NCBI GenBank assembly: GCA_003956705.1
Contig: QZCP01000390.1
Coordinates: 124,001 to 188,000, forward strand
DNA from: Brevipalpus yothersi
Taxonomy: Eukaryota > Arthropoda > Arachnida > Trombidiformes > Tenuipalpidae
Length of the DNA stretch: 64,000 nt
Direction of reading: 5' to 3'
Of this stretch, positions 49,091 through 61,711 are shown one piece after another. The position numbers and the translations under genes are program-made. Numbering within the stretch: position 1 is the stretch's first letter; each line of letters starts with the position of its first letter. Below the pieces are notes generated by a model. The model did not search any database and was not told the DNA's origin. It saw only the letters and a program-made list of their open reading frames with translations.

Positions 49091-51652
49091 CTTATACTGG
49101 CTAGGCTCATCTCTCCCACTTGCTTCGTTCTGATCCTCAATTGAGAGGCTATAACCGAGTTGGGATGAAAGAAGATTACGATTGATGCCCTTCATCAGTC
49201 AGCGGAACTTCCTACCATGATGATGATCATATCCTTTGCTTCATTCTCTCTTTCTCCTCTCTCTCTTCTTTCTTTTACACTGGGTGGCCCGATATTAGTT
49301 ATAATTTGCACGGAAATGATATTGTAAAAGGGATGCTTGGTGGGGAGAGAGAGGCGAGGTGGAGAAAGAATAAAAAAGAGAAAAAAAAAGAAAAAACGAG
49401 AAGGAAAAATAGATGGAATGAAGAAAAAGATGAGGATGCTGTGAGAAAGTGAAAATGAGTAAGAGAAAGAAAGCTAAGTGGATCAGAGGTAAGGGAAATC
49501 GAGGAAGAAGAAGAAGAAGGCAAAAAAAGTATGTGAAAACAAATGGGCCAAATAGTGGAGCGTGTGTTGACCAACAAGATTCAGTAAATTAGGTGAGAAA
49601 AGTATCAGAAATCAATTGGAACGGTATAAAAAAAGATTGAGAATCGGATGCTCAAGCTGGTGAGAAATTGTGTGATAGAATAGATCCTAAGGATGAGAAG
49701 TGAATTGTAAAGATTGTGGAGAGTCAGATTGATAAATGAAAGAGAGAGAGAGAGAGAGACCAAGAACGCAGTTACTCGAGAATAGGTCAGCCAATGATTG
49801 GTAAAATATCTGGAAATATATATACCCTGTAGTCATTAGAATGAATACAAGCTCAGGAAATACAAACTACGGGAAATATTAGAAGGTGGCTAAGATGATG
49901 ACTCTCGTTCTCTCTCTCCTCCACTTTTTCAAGAAGTCTATTCCATGAGGCTTCCTTAATGGATATAATGTATACCGTAAGCATGACAATTCATGGTAGT
50001 TATCATTCTACTAATGCACTCATCATCATGAATTTCACAACAGTTCATCGATAGCTGGTTCAGCATCGCTTTCGGTGTGGAAGATTATGTAACAAAGGGA
50101 GGGAGGGAGAAAGAGAAGAAGAAAGAGAAAGAGAAAGAAAGAAAGAGAGAAAGAGAGAAAATCTCTCTATTTCAGTGTACAGTAGGTCACCTTCGGTTGA
50201 GAGGTCTCAGCTAATACACTTTTATCGGCACAAGTAAATCTTTTTCTCTTTTCTCTCTGTCATCTCCTCTCATTGCTCTCATCTTCTTCATCTCTCCTCA
50301 TCCTTCTTCTCGTCTTTGTCCTCAAGACATCTAATCTTCATCTTACTCTCTCTCTCTATCTCTATCCAACATCCACCCCATCTCCAGCTTCCATCTTACT
50401 CGATATTTTTCATTCTCTCCTGGCTCCTGTCAACTAGCTGCTCATTAATCTTCATGCGAATAGATCATTACCGAAGTGAATCTCACAATGTCAGACGATG
50501 CCACGTTGATTCCTGCGTTTGGCTGTGGATGCTGTACATGGTATGTGTGTTCTTCTCTTCCTCAGCATCTCTCTCTCTCTCTTCTCTCTGCCGGAGGAAA
50601 TTTCTTCTCGGCATCCTCGCTCCGATTCCATTGTCAGTTGAATGGAAAGACAGCATCGTTCGATTGCCACCACGAGTGTCATCCCAGAAAATCATGGAAC
50701 CGAAAGAGAGAGAGAGAGAAAGAGAGAGCGTTTATACACATTCGACTTGCATATTGTGTGTTTATATATGAATATATTCAGCTCAATCCCGGCACCATGC
50801 TTGTGATCCCAATCTTTTGGCCCAAATCCGGTTCCAAATTAGAATCAATCTGATGATGGCCTGTCGAGCTCTATGGGAAAAAACGCAAAAAAGAGGATAG
50901 AGAGATAGAGAGGCACACATGAAACATTTTATAATTTGGGTGTATGACAGGGACAAAGAAATGAGCCTTGACGATTTTCTATGGTATCGTTGAACTTTTT
51001 CGTCAATCCCTTGACATGAACTTGGTCCAAGGTGAGCGAGAGAGCAAAAAGAAAGATAAAGAGAGAGAGAAGAGAATTCCTTACACATTCTCTCCCTCTC
51101 TCTTTTTCTCTTCCGATGATAATGAATATGTCTAATCTGTGGAACGTATTGAACACGATATATTCCACTCACTCACACACCCGGCATTAGAGTGCACATT
51201 CATGAGAAGGACCAAGTGCAAAAGGTAGAGCCTCTCTCTTTCTCTCATGATCATCATCATGGGATGAAATTTTTAACAATTTCAAAATAAACGAATAATT
51301 CATGCATGTGTGCATTTATAAGCACTGGAAAGTGAGAGCACATGTTGATTAATATAACTTTTCAAGATGAAGACTGATTTTGGAAACAAAATGTGAGCGC
51401 AGATGTGTAATAATGTATACATGTAACTGAATAAATATTCTGCATATACCCAAGAAGGCCCGGAAAAGATGGAAAAATTTTTATATTGTTCAATTTATAG
51501 TTTAACAATTAACTCTCAGACATTTAAATAGATTGTGATGATGATAAATTGGATGATGAATTTTTGCATCCCCCAGAGGATACATTTGACAATATTTTTT
51601 CTCATTAATTACTTCTCTTATAAAAGCTCTCAAGCCGATCAGCCATGAGAAT

Positions 51653-51655
<3 letters not shown>
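49088..51655. other. Purine- and pyrimidine-skewed stretch, no gene recognised
   Basis: About 49331-49535 is almost all purine on the plus strand. A mixed GGGA/GAAA/GA block lies at about 50097-50162. About 50225-50420 is pyrimidine-rich. Two plus frames (50316-50771, 151 codons; 50476-50853, 125 codons) and two minus frames overlap at 50480-50700 in locally higher G+C sequence. They compete with one another and none is recognised. Confidence 0.4.

Positions 51656-51713
<58 letters not shown>
51656..51713. repeat. (GA)n microsatellite, about 58 bp
   Basis: Pure GA array. Confidence 0.98.
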
Positions 51714-51717
<4 letters not shown>

Positions 51718-52412
51718 ATGATATATTGGCTCAATGAATAATATTTACTTTACCGTAGCCTATTTAAACACCCCAAATAATATTGTTTACAATGAACAAT
51801 TCATGGAAAGTTCCAATTTGTGGAAAATAAATCATGTGCTTGCGTTTTTTTCTTTCCTCCTCTCTTTCTCTCTTTCTATCATAGTTCCAATTTTTGTGAC
51901 ATTCTTTTGCTCTCCCAAAAAACTTTGTTTCAAGCGGAACTAGTGGTTCCAAGTGAAAGTAAACACATAGTTTTTACCGGAAAAAGAACAACAAAAACAA
52001 TCGACACACGTTCTCATAATATAACCGTGCATATCTGTACATATTTGTAGACTTGAAAATAGTTGGTCTGGAAAAAATTTTTCCCTATCATCATCACTCG
52101 ACTGTATACATCATTTCTCTTATTGATTTCAATATTTTGGGAGTGAAAATGATACTTCAAATGATTTTATCGCTATAATTTTGGCTCAATTGTCAGCTTT
52201 CATTGAGAGTTAACATAGTTCCAATATACACATATATTATCTGATTGCTCTACTCGATCACTCTATGGTGTTAGCATTTTTATACACACACACATATACA
52301 CAGACAACAATACATCTCATGTGGACACAATCGATTCTCTTCCGCTCGATACCTTCAATTATCTGGCAAGCAAATTAATCGGCAATGGATCTAGATGGTC
52401 CAATCTCTCTGT

Positions 52413-52470
<58 letters not shown>

Positions 52471-54379
52471 GTATTTACATGCACTGTTTCACATGCTTCC
52501 GTTTGTACTTGAAAAGTTTTGCGCCACTTCGTTAGGGAATGGGTGAGAGGAACAGAGGAATAGAGGAATACAAGTGGAGGGCCATGCATGGATGCAGGCC
52601 AGTATTCAGAATAGATTGTCTGAATAGAAGGAGGAGGCAGTGAGGGTGGCAGAGGTTTGATGCATACAGAGAAGGAAGAAGGAGAAGATGAGAGAGAAAA
52701 GTTTATGGAAGCTTGTTTTATCATAGAGAGGTGGAAGCTTTATGTACCAAAGACTTCTTATGAAGCCATTCAGAGAGTCCAAAAAGGTTAATTAGTAACG
52801 CACCGATTGATGAGCAGGGTTTGGAATAAGGAATGAATGTGAAATGATGATTCTGCTGGAATGCGAGAGAGATACAGCATGGAAGAAGGAGAAGAAGAGA
52901 AAATAAATAGTAAGTTGAGTAAATAGTGATGTGTGTGTGTGTGTGTCAATTCAATCTGAATGAGCTTCAAAATCCTCAACATTTCACCAGAAAAAGAATA
53001 AGAAGACAAAATTGGAAGTGATTCTCGAAAAAAGGACCTCCTAAGAGCATTCTCTTGAAAAAAAGTCAGATCACACACACACACACATACAAGGAACGAG
53101 AAAGAAAAGAATAAAGAAATAGTCTAATTTTACGGGCCTACAAGTTGGAACAATCTAGATAACAATCCAGTGGAAAATTTGGTGAGAAGAGAATAGAGTG
53201 CTTGCAACAACATTCTTCTTCATTTGCTAATGTTTTCCAGAAGAGAAAAGAAAGAAAGAAAGAGAAAGAGAAAAAAATTAAAAGAATAGAACAAGTACAC
53301 TTGATGAGGTACAGAAAAAGGAGTAAGAAGAAAATTATACAGTAGTTTTTGACGGTTTTTTCCCGTCAACATGATTCCTCTTTCATCATACATTCTCAAC
53401 CCTTTCATTCTTCCAAGGTGAAAAATCATGTTCTTATAATTCTTTCTCTCTCTCTAACCAGAATTAATATTTGCATGATCCGTGATTGCCACCAGTTTTA
53501 GCGCGCCAACAGCTCCGGTATACATGTATGCATACTGAGGTAACAATAACAAGCCGATGGGCACGTACAATAGATTCTGGTGATGTTAGCACGATCTTCC
53601 AACACTTAAAAGTTCTTACTTGACTATTAACTCTACTTTTTTTCATTAGCTTCTTCCTCTTCATTTGTTTCCCATACACAACATCATCTCTTTCCACACC
53701 AATATCCACATTTACTTCATATTTATCATGTATATACTTTCAAGGTTACAGCACAACATATCACGGATATGCTTATGATAAACCTAAATTAGCTTTATGT
53801 GTGTGAGAGAGAAAATAATCACTTTTTGAAACTTTCCTTATGAATTCACGTAGCGAAAGAGGCATGTATACCATTGATTAAGTTATAATATTGATCACCA
53901 TTAACCAATGTATGGTCAGTATTGATTTGATCTCAAATTTCTTGAATTGTACTTTCTCCTCTCTCTCTCTCGCTCACTCACTCTTTGATTATCATCATTA
54001 TGTGTATTGACCATGGGATCAAGTGTATTGTAATACATGTAGACGTGAGAGATGTCAGAATAATATTCATGATAATGATAATGGGTTGTATGCCGGTGGC
54101 AAGTCATGGTGGCTCACAGTGGGTGCGTGTGAAGACAAGGCCAATATTTCTCTCTTTCTCTCTCTCTCTTCCTGAGATTCCACCTCCGATTCCGGTTGAT
54201 AATGTGTGTGTGCTTGAGCAACGTTTTTACCGGCATGATCAGGCCGCCCGCCATTAGTGGCCTTTTGATCAACAAGGGCGGCCTTCCTCTCTCTCTTTCT
54301 TTCTTTTTATCTATTCAGCATCCTTATTCACCGGACTTTTCTCTCTCTCTATCTCCCCATGAATTCCGAAAACCACTCC
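51714..54379. other. Unique stretch, no gene recognised
   Basis: An AGAGGAAY octamer is repeated three times (52546-52570). GT (52930-52946) and CA (53073-53089) runs lie close together. A 7-bp hairpin (TTGACGG / CCGTCAA, T-rich loop) lies at 53349-53369. A CTCTCTCTAACCAG acceptor-like site (AG at 53460-53461) lies opposite the end of an 81-codon minus frame (53709-53464). About 54090-54290 is locally richer in G+C. Confidence 0.4.
52417..52467. repeat. (GA)n microsatellite, about 51 bp
   Basis: Pure GA array. Confidence 0.98.
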
Positions 54380-54545
54380 TCATGGCACATTCTTCCAAAC
54401 TGATGGGTGAGCCTTAAACTGTTGTTGAATATCAGACCAACTCAGTAGGCCAGTGAAAGCGGCCTCATCAGGTTTGATACCGGATTTTGAATACTCATGA
54501 TAGTGACTAGTGTACTCTTCTTGTGAGCATAGCCTTGATTTGATT
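54380..54545 (-). CDS. Candidate 3' terminal exon behind a CT-array acceptor
   Basis: On the minus strand the array at 54599-54551 reads as about 49 nt of CT and ends CTTCCAG, with AG at 54547-54546. It is immediately followed by a frame of 54 codons to a TGA at 54382-54380. Taken in phase 1 it begins IKSRLCSQEEYTSHYHEYSK and ends QQQFKAHPSVWKNVP. It is polar, balanced and non-repetitive. The join to any upstream exon is unknown and the family is not recognised. The frames in the other two phases are shorter, but the plus strand also carries a short open frame. Confidence 0.2.
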
Positions 54546-54546
54546 C

Positions 54547-54550
<4 letters not shown>

Positions 54551-54599
<49 letters not shown>
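54551..54599. repeat. (GA)n microsatellite, about 49 bp
   Basis: Pure GA on plus. On minus it forms the pyrimidine tract in front of the candidate terminal exon. Confidence 0.98.
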
Positions 54600-54602
<3 letters not shown>

Positions 54603-55089
54603 TATGTAGTATGGGCGTTGAAAGGCCAATGATAGAGGCGAATAATTTTTCCAGTGGAAAAAATATTGCTGATACACCATGAAATGATTCAAAAAAGAAA
54701 GAAAAAGAAAGAGAGAGAAGTGAGTTATTCAGTTTTTGAGGGAAGATGCTCGATTATTGAGGGGAGAAAGTAAAGGATAAAACTCATGTTTTATGGGTTT
54801 GTTTTTCGGGAAACAAAATTGGAGAAGAGAATAGAGAAGAAATGGGGAGAAAGAAAAATAGAAAGGAAGAGAGAGAGAAAATGAAAACCACGTGATTTGG
54901 GAAGGTAATTGATCAATTTTAAAAAATTTGAGGCGCAGAGGAGCCCAACAAATCACCCTCATTTGCATGATAACTCCACAGATGAGTGGTGATTATTACC
55001 ACGCAATCAGTGAATTCGAGTGCATATTTTGCATACATAATCAATTCAAGTCAACATCTTGTTCACTCTTGTGTACCCTGAGGAGGGTA

Positions 55090-55133
<44 letters not shown>

Positions 55134-57178
55134 ATGTAATCGCAATATTTTGGCACATTAGGAAAATTTTTGCTACACACACAATTTTTCAACTTGATGA
55201 TGGAGAGAGAGAGAAAGGAATTCATGTTGAAGAATAAGTATGAGGAACTCTTTTCCAAGTCCATTTGAATGAGAAAAGAAGATTAAACTGGAATCAATAT
55301 AATGTGAGCAATTGAGTTTGATGCTCTTCTCTTTACTGTTCTTGATGATACATACATACAATCAATGGAATTGATTCAATCAATAGCTTTATCATTAAGG
55401 TGAGTTGATGTTTCAATTGAATCGTTTCAAGTGAAAGTATGTATACACGGAATAGTTTCAAAGTTTCTCTCGATCAATTTGAATAATGATTGAAATGAGA
55501 GAGACTTAATTTTGGATAGCTTTTCCCATATAACTTTAATGAATAAAAGCTGCTCACAATATTATGATCATGATTGTCATTAATTTGGTAAGAAAAATCT
55601 TTTACCATCAAAAAATATACATATACATGTATTTATATAAACTCGAGTAGAGAAAAAGGCACTTTATACACTAAAGAGCAGATAAATTATCATTATTTCT
55701 CTTGTCCTAAAAAGACTGATTTGAATGGCTTATGGACAAGAATATATGCAAAGTACGCGTTTTGAATAACTGAAGAAAAAATGAAAAGATGGAAGGGAAA
55801 TAGATTGACGTTGTAAGTCAAGTAAGATGAAAAAGTTCATTAGTGTATGAGCAACTGTATTTGCATATACATAAGGTATGTAGGTATGAGTTTCGATATA
55901 TATCGTGTCACTAATATACTATTATTGGTCGATATTTGCATGCCCAACACAGTAATTCCATTTGATAGTGTAACTAATTTTGCAACATGAAGCCATGCAA
56001 ATTTCAATCTATTCCTCATACTGATCGTGATCTCATCACCCTGAAACAAAACGAAAGAAAAAAATATAGATAGATGCCAGGAAAAAGTTGAAAGTTTCCA
56101 GCATTTTCGTTCCTTTTCTGATTAAATGAATACTATACTGATGATGTGCTCTTTTCATGAGTTTCTGATAGAAATAGAAAAGTAATCGGAAGTGATTCCA
56201 TGATGACACAATGAGTGGTACAAAATTTTCATACACAGTGTATTGATTGGTTATCATTAATTACAAACTCAAATGATGCTCTACAAGAACTGATCAACTT
56301 GATGAAAATCGATTTGATCATCACGAAGAATGTGAGTGTGTGATCACTGAGGTATGCACTTTTTTTCTAGCTTTGACCATTTCACACCAAAAAATGATAC
56401 TGTTTCCCTTTAGTAAGTTGTAAGATGATTGAACAAGAGCTCAAGTGTCAATTTATGCAATATATACTCATGAACTTTGGGTGCATAAGTTTCATGAATT
56501 ATGACCGAAATTTGTAATGATTATTGCACCGAATTATGGGCAAAAATAATCGATTATAATCAATGTAACAGTAATGAATTGTGGCGATATATTACACAAT
56601 TCGTATATAGCGGCTAGCCAATGTGGGCACCCATCTGTTGGTATAATATGTGGATATGTGTCCATGAAAAAGCAGAAAAACAAAAGAATTATGATTATGA
56701 GCAATCGAGAAGGTTTGGAATACAAATCTCTGACAAGTAATCTTATTTCCGCCTAATTGAAAGAGCGGGAAAGAAAGTAGAAAAGAGCGGGAAAGAGAGA
56801 GAAAGAGAGAGAAAGAGAGAGAGCACGATAAAAATATTGGATCAATATTTTATCAACAAATTTTATTGCTCATTCATTCCAATATCCCGGGTGAGTAATT
56901 AATGATAATGACTGAGTAATAAGAATTTTTCTCTCTTTTCGTTCAAATTGTTTGGAGAGACAAATTTTGAGCATCAATCCTATGATAGTGGAGGAATTTT
57001 TCAGGCCCAATTTGAGTTGTGAAGAGGCCAAAAATTTTTCACCATCAAAATTTTCATGATTTTCATCTCACAAATTTGTCAGTTGAGGAGAGAGAAGAAG
57101 AGAGAAGATGAGGATGTGGATGAAGAGAGAAGGAGAAAGCGGAAGTTGATGAAAAAAAATAAGAACGCAAAAGCTTTA
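54600..57178. other. Unique AT-rich stretch, no gene seen
   Basis: Purine-rich at about 54690-54890. AAAGAGCGGGAAAGA occurs twice at 56761-56798 and leads into GAAA/GA repeats to about 56823. Purine-rich again at about 57080-57160. Frames of 60-80 codons are unrecognised. Confidence 0.45.
55093..55129. repeat. (GA)n, about 37 bp
   Basis: Pure GA array. Confidence 0.97.
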
Positions 57179-57211
57179 TTACTCTAGCAACACTTGAGGT
57201 TGCTAGGGTAA
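57179..57211 (+). ncRNA. Hairpin-forming sequence (13-bp stem, 7-nt loop), function unknown
   Basis: TTACTCTAGCAAC pairs with GTTGCTAGGGTAA across the loop ACTTGAG. All 13 positions pair in plus-strand RNA, with one being T-G wobble. In minus-strand RNA that pair becomes A-C, so plus is favoured. The stem is too short for an ordinary microRNA precursor (about 22 bp), and no flanking extension pairs. It may be a structured RNA piece, a protein site or chance. Confidence 0.15.
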
Positions 57212-57843
57212 GAGTGATCATTTGATGAGAAATGAGTCCATAGAGATCATTCTACATTTATCAATTCCTACGATAAAAAGGAATAAGCGTACAAGATTAT
57301 CAAAGATTGCTGATGTATCTATCTGTATCTGAGTTATCAGGAAGAAATCGTTGAGCAAATAATCTTCCAGAATGCAATTTTGTAACTCTCCTCCTCTATA
57401 AGGTGAGCCAATAGAGAAGAGAAAAAGAGAAGAGAGAAGAAAGAAGAAAGAATGTTGGCCAAAAGAATCCATGGGGAGCAATCTAGCATCGATAGATGAG
57501 AATTGGATTCTTTTCTTTCAAAAGAAGAATGTTACCAGATGAATTTGGGATGATTTTCTTTCCATGTTTCCTCATCCATTGGACATGGCAGTAGGAATAC
57601 ATCAAATATTGCAATTATAAGTACCCATACAAGCCCAAAAGTATTACTGTGAATACCGAGAGATAGATCGAGAGAACTGATGAAAGTTGTGGGAATAATT
57701 TAACAACATAATACATTACCAGGTGGACTATTGGTGAGTATCATCGGATCAAGTAAAGAAAAGAAATAATGTATACAAAATGTATTACCTGTTAAGGCAA
57801 GATAGAGTTAGTGAACCTAGTTACATGATTGGAAAAAGAGGAA

Positions 57844-57867
57844 GAGAGAGAGAGAGAGAGAGAGAGA
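57844..57867. repeat. (GA)n, about 24 bp
   Basis: Pure GA run. Confidence 0.94.
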
Positions 57868-59800
57868 TAAAATGATAATGGAACTGGAAAGATGAATCAG
57901 TTGGATAAAGATGAAGTAGGGAGAAAGAATATTTATGTATGTTTGAGATCGTGTAGAAGAGAGAATTGTCATCATCTGTATCAACATCTTCATCATTTTC
58001 ATCATTGAGAGAATCATCAAGTAAGATTATCGTCAAGTGTTGAAGCAAATACAAGCTAATTTATATCTATTCTTTCATGATAAACTTGATGCAAACATTG
58101 AACAATACTTGGAACATGTACACACTTTTACATACACTCACACGTGTGTTCATAAGTATACCTGGAATTATTCCACTCAACCATTCCAGTGTAAATACTA
58201 ATATACTCTATTCAGTTACTATATTTCATATATATATCCATTGTATTCCCTCATTATCATGATGATTTGAATCATATTTGGATTTTCTCTCTGGCATACA
58301 CACATATCTTGCATAAATATGCATCTATTCATCAATATCACGATACCATCAAGTGAAGCCAATCTATTGAAAAGAAAATAGGGAAAAAAATTTTCATTTC
58401 ATCAACGATGCTAGTTGATAACTGTTGCTTCAAATCATCACCATTTGCCTGATGTGACCGGTGAATTTAATCATAATTGGAAACTGGAATAAATACATCA
58501 CTTGATGGCAACAATTTGATTTAGGAGAATTTTTTATGCTTTCTTCATCTCTCTTCTGCTTTTTTCACTCGTGTTTGTTCATGTTGGGTGAATATGTTGC
58601 ACATGATGGAACAAGATGGGAAAGAAAAGAGAAAATTTGTTTAATTATTATCGGCTTCATGGCTCGAGGCTAGATAAAACGGATGCTGTGTCTGTATTTA
58701 TGGAAGAGATGGAAGAAAAGAGATGAAGAGAGGAAAAAAATGATGAGAGAGAGAGAGAGAACACAAGGAAAGTAATCGAAGTGAAATCGACTGATGATTA
58801 GATGAGAATAACAGTAGGACAAAGTTGAATAGCTGGGTTGTAGCAGGGACGTGAGTGATTAAGCCCCTTGAGGAATCTCATTAAGAAAAATATTCATCCA
58901 TTCTTTGGGATGCTGGAGGAGAGAGTGAGAGAAAGAATGGAAAGATGCTCGCTCAGTTGATCTTTCGTTTTCTTTGAGGGTAAGATGAACGAGAAGTGAA
59001 TTAAAAAAATAATAGGGAATGTTATTCCCTATCTTTTTTTCAAATGCTCAAATCAAACTGATAAGCTAGCTCTCGGGTAATTTGAATATTATACCTTTTC
59101 CTATTATTTCCATTTTTACTCTTATGCACCAATAGATTTATACGTTATACAGTTCTTTTGAGAACTTTTTCTCAACTAATTTAACTGTTTTTGCCATCAA
59201 AATATTCTAATATGCACGGTATGTGCGTGATACCGTTATTTTATTCCTCTTCTCCAACTAAGGAATTTGAACACACCATCAATGATCATGAGTTTATTGG
59301 CAATCCTAGGCTCTATACTCATATGCATCCAATTAGACTGAAATCTGATCGAATCTACTACTATCAAGTCGAATAATGCATGATGGAACAGAGAAGAGAG
59401 AGAATCTGCAGGACAATCGCCTGTATAATGATATCAAGGAGAGTATATCTTTTTCCTTCTTTTTTCACTACTACTATTGCATGTCTTCGGCTTGAATTCA
59501 TCTCTCTCATGTGTCTTCTTTACCGATCATGATGAGACACAAGACATTTTCCATACTGTTTACTATTCGATGAGAATGCAAATGAGGTGATCGAGAATAG
59601 TATGGTGAAAAGAGAAAAGTTCTGGTAAACAGACAAGCAAGATAAAGAATAAAATGAGAAAGAGAGAGAAGCCCTCATGGTAATAGAAAAGCGTATACGA
59701 ATATATATAAGGCAAATATTGGATGGTGAATGTTGGAAAGCAAATGAAGGGTCAACATGATCCGGGGAATGGAATGGCCTCAAGGATGGAAAAAGAGAGT

Positions 59801-59835
59801 GAAGAAGAAGAAGAAGAAGAAGAAGAAGAAGAAGA
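59801..59835. repeat. (GAA)n trinucleotide repeat, about 35 bp
   Basis: About 11 pure GAA units, the longest trinucleotide array in the window. Confidence 0.97.
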
Positions 59836-60117
59836 AATGTAGAGATGGACCAGAAAAAGAGGCAAATGATACATTTCCTCAAATCTTTTCTTACACTGTA
59901 ACTATTCTCATGGGCATCCAATCATGCAAGAAGTAGAACATGCACTCATATATACATAAATACCCCACTTGCACAGGTATTATATCTCCATTGAATTGGT
60001 GAAAAGGTACATGGTGATAGGGTCACATCTTAACATGCAGATTGGATGCTGAGTAAAGAACAAGAACAGGATAATGTCGATAGAAGGGAAAAAGAGAGCG
60101 AGAACAGCGAGAATTGC

Positions 60118-60119
<2 letters not shown>

Positions 60120-60191
<72 letters not shown>
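60120..60191. repeat. (GA)n microsatellite, about 72 bp
   Basis: Pure GA array. Frames through it on both strands are artefacts. Confidence 0.98.
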
Positions 60192-60194
<3 letters not shown>

Positions 60195-61691
60195 TGGTTC
60201 TTTTTTCTTGAGCATCCTTATCCAATCATGCTCATCTTGTTACCTTATTGGATGCTCTTCTTATTTGGCTCTACATTCAAGATGTATTCCGCTTCCTGGT
60301 GTATATATATATTCTGAGCAAGCGATTAAGATAGCCTCATCTCACGAGCAATTCATTACTTCCTATTCAGTCCGTTTCACTGGTCATCCTCTCTTAAATC
60401 TTATGTAGCTGTTCATCTCTCTCGCTCTCCTCTTTTCATCTCTCTTCTTCATCTTGTTGGATGCTGGGAAAAGAGAACAAGAGAAGCAAATATACACCAT
60501 AAGGCAAAGAGAGGGAAACTGAACAAGAATGAGATGAGATGAAGAAGAAGAATCATCACTGTTTCCTAAATCCTATGAACCATATCCATAAAGTGGCTAT
60601 ATTATTATCATCATTGCTGGTGGCGGTCACTGTAAGGTATAATCATCTTTCACTGGGAATTCTGTGTGTTCTGATGTTCATTATTGCTATGGGGTGTCCA
60701 TGACAACTCTCACAGGCATATACTACATTTTATTTCTCATCCAAATCATATTGGAATCATCATTTTCCGAATCATCTCCCAACTGCACTTTCTCCGGCAT
60801 CCTTTAACTTCTGAACTTATTTCTTACTTTCGTTTTGGGAAACACTTCAATTGTTCCATGAAAAAGATGTCACAGCTTTGAGAATACTTGAAGATGATAC
60901 AAGTGAAAAAATCGACTAAATTGCACCTGATAAAGGTATTCTTGCCTATTGCAACCAGTACAAGAAAACAAACGAAGAAAGAGAGAGAGAGAGAGACCCA
61001 TCGAAGATACGCTGATAATTTGATGACTTATATCGATTTTGACATCCAAAACTATCAACATGGTTGATGAGGATAATTACAACTTGCAATGGTAATGATG
61101 TCTAGACGACATATCGGAATCTTTGTATGATATCTGCAGATATACTCTATTCTATCATCTCCTTTTTCTTCGTACTGTATGTGGTTGCATGCTATCTTCA
61201 TCATTTGATTTTCATGAAGAGGCGAAAAAAGAGCAATGTGAACAGATTCATATACACATACATATATGCAATAGTCTTTGAACATGATCCATCGTATTTA
61301 CAAGAATTAAGACTGATTTTGGTGTGTAGAAAAACTTGAGCCATGTAAAGCATACATGAGAAGATACTGTATCCATGATAAAGAATTGACTTTAGGATCT
61401 TTTTCCCTCTCTCTCTCTTTCTCTCTTCTCCACCACAGCATCCAATGTATAAGCAAATATTGTGAGTCAATTTTCGGTCATCATTAATATTTCACCATCA
61501 ATGTCATTTCCCATGTATTCTGATTTCATCACGATAAAGTGGAACCAAGTCACATTGGCCCCTCTCTCTTTTTCTCTCTCTCTCTCTCCTCTATCTTCAT
61601 CTGCTTGATGAAGAGATGAAAAAGATGAACAGCTCTTGTCATCTCAAATACTCACATCACTCACAATCTCAGCAGCTCTTGCACCATGTAA

Positions 61692-61711
61692 GTGTGTGTG
61701 TGTGTGTGTGT
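61692..61711. repeat. (GT)n, about 20 bp
   Basis: Pure GT run. Confidence 0.93.

Larger units (their letters stand above)
57212..60119. other. AT-rich unique stretch, no gene recognised
   Basis: Short GA near 58745-58761. A 10-bp palindrome CACACGTGTG lies near 58140 and contains an E-box core CACGTG. Frames up to 133 codons (59921-59520, minus) are Leu/Ser/Phe-rich because of the GAA repeat and its purine-rich surroundings. Confidence 0.45.

Noticed and set aside
59520..59921. 133-codon minus frame with a poly-Leu segment
   Set aside because: The poly-Leu run is the GAA repeat read on the other strand, and the rest is Ser/Phe-rich from purine-rich DNA.
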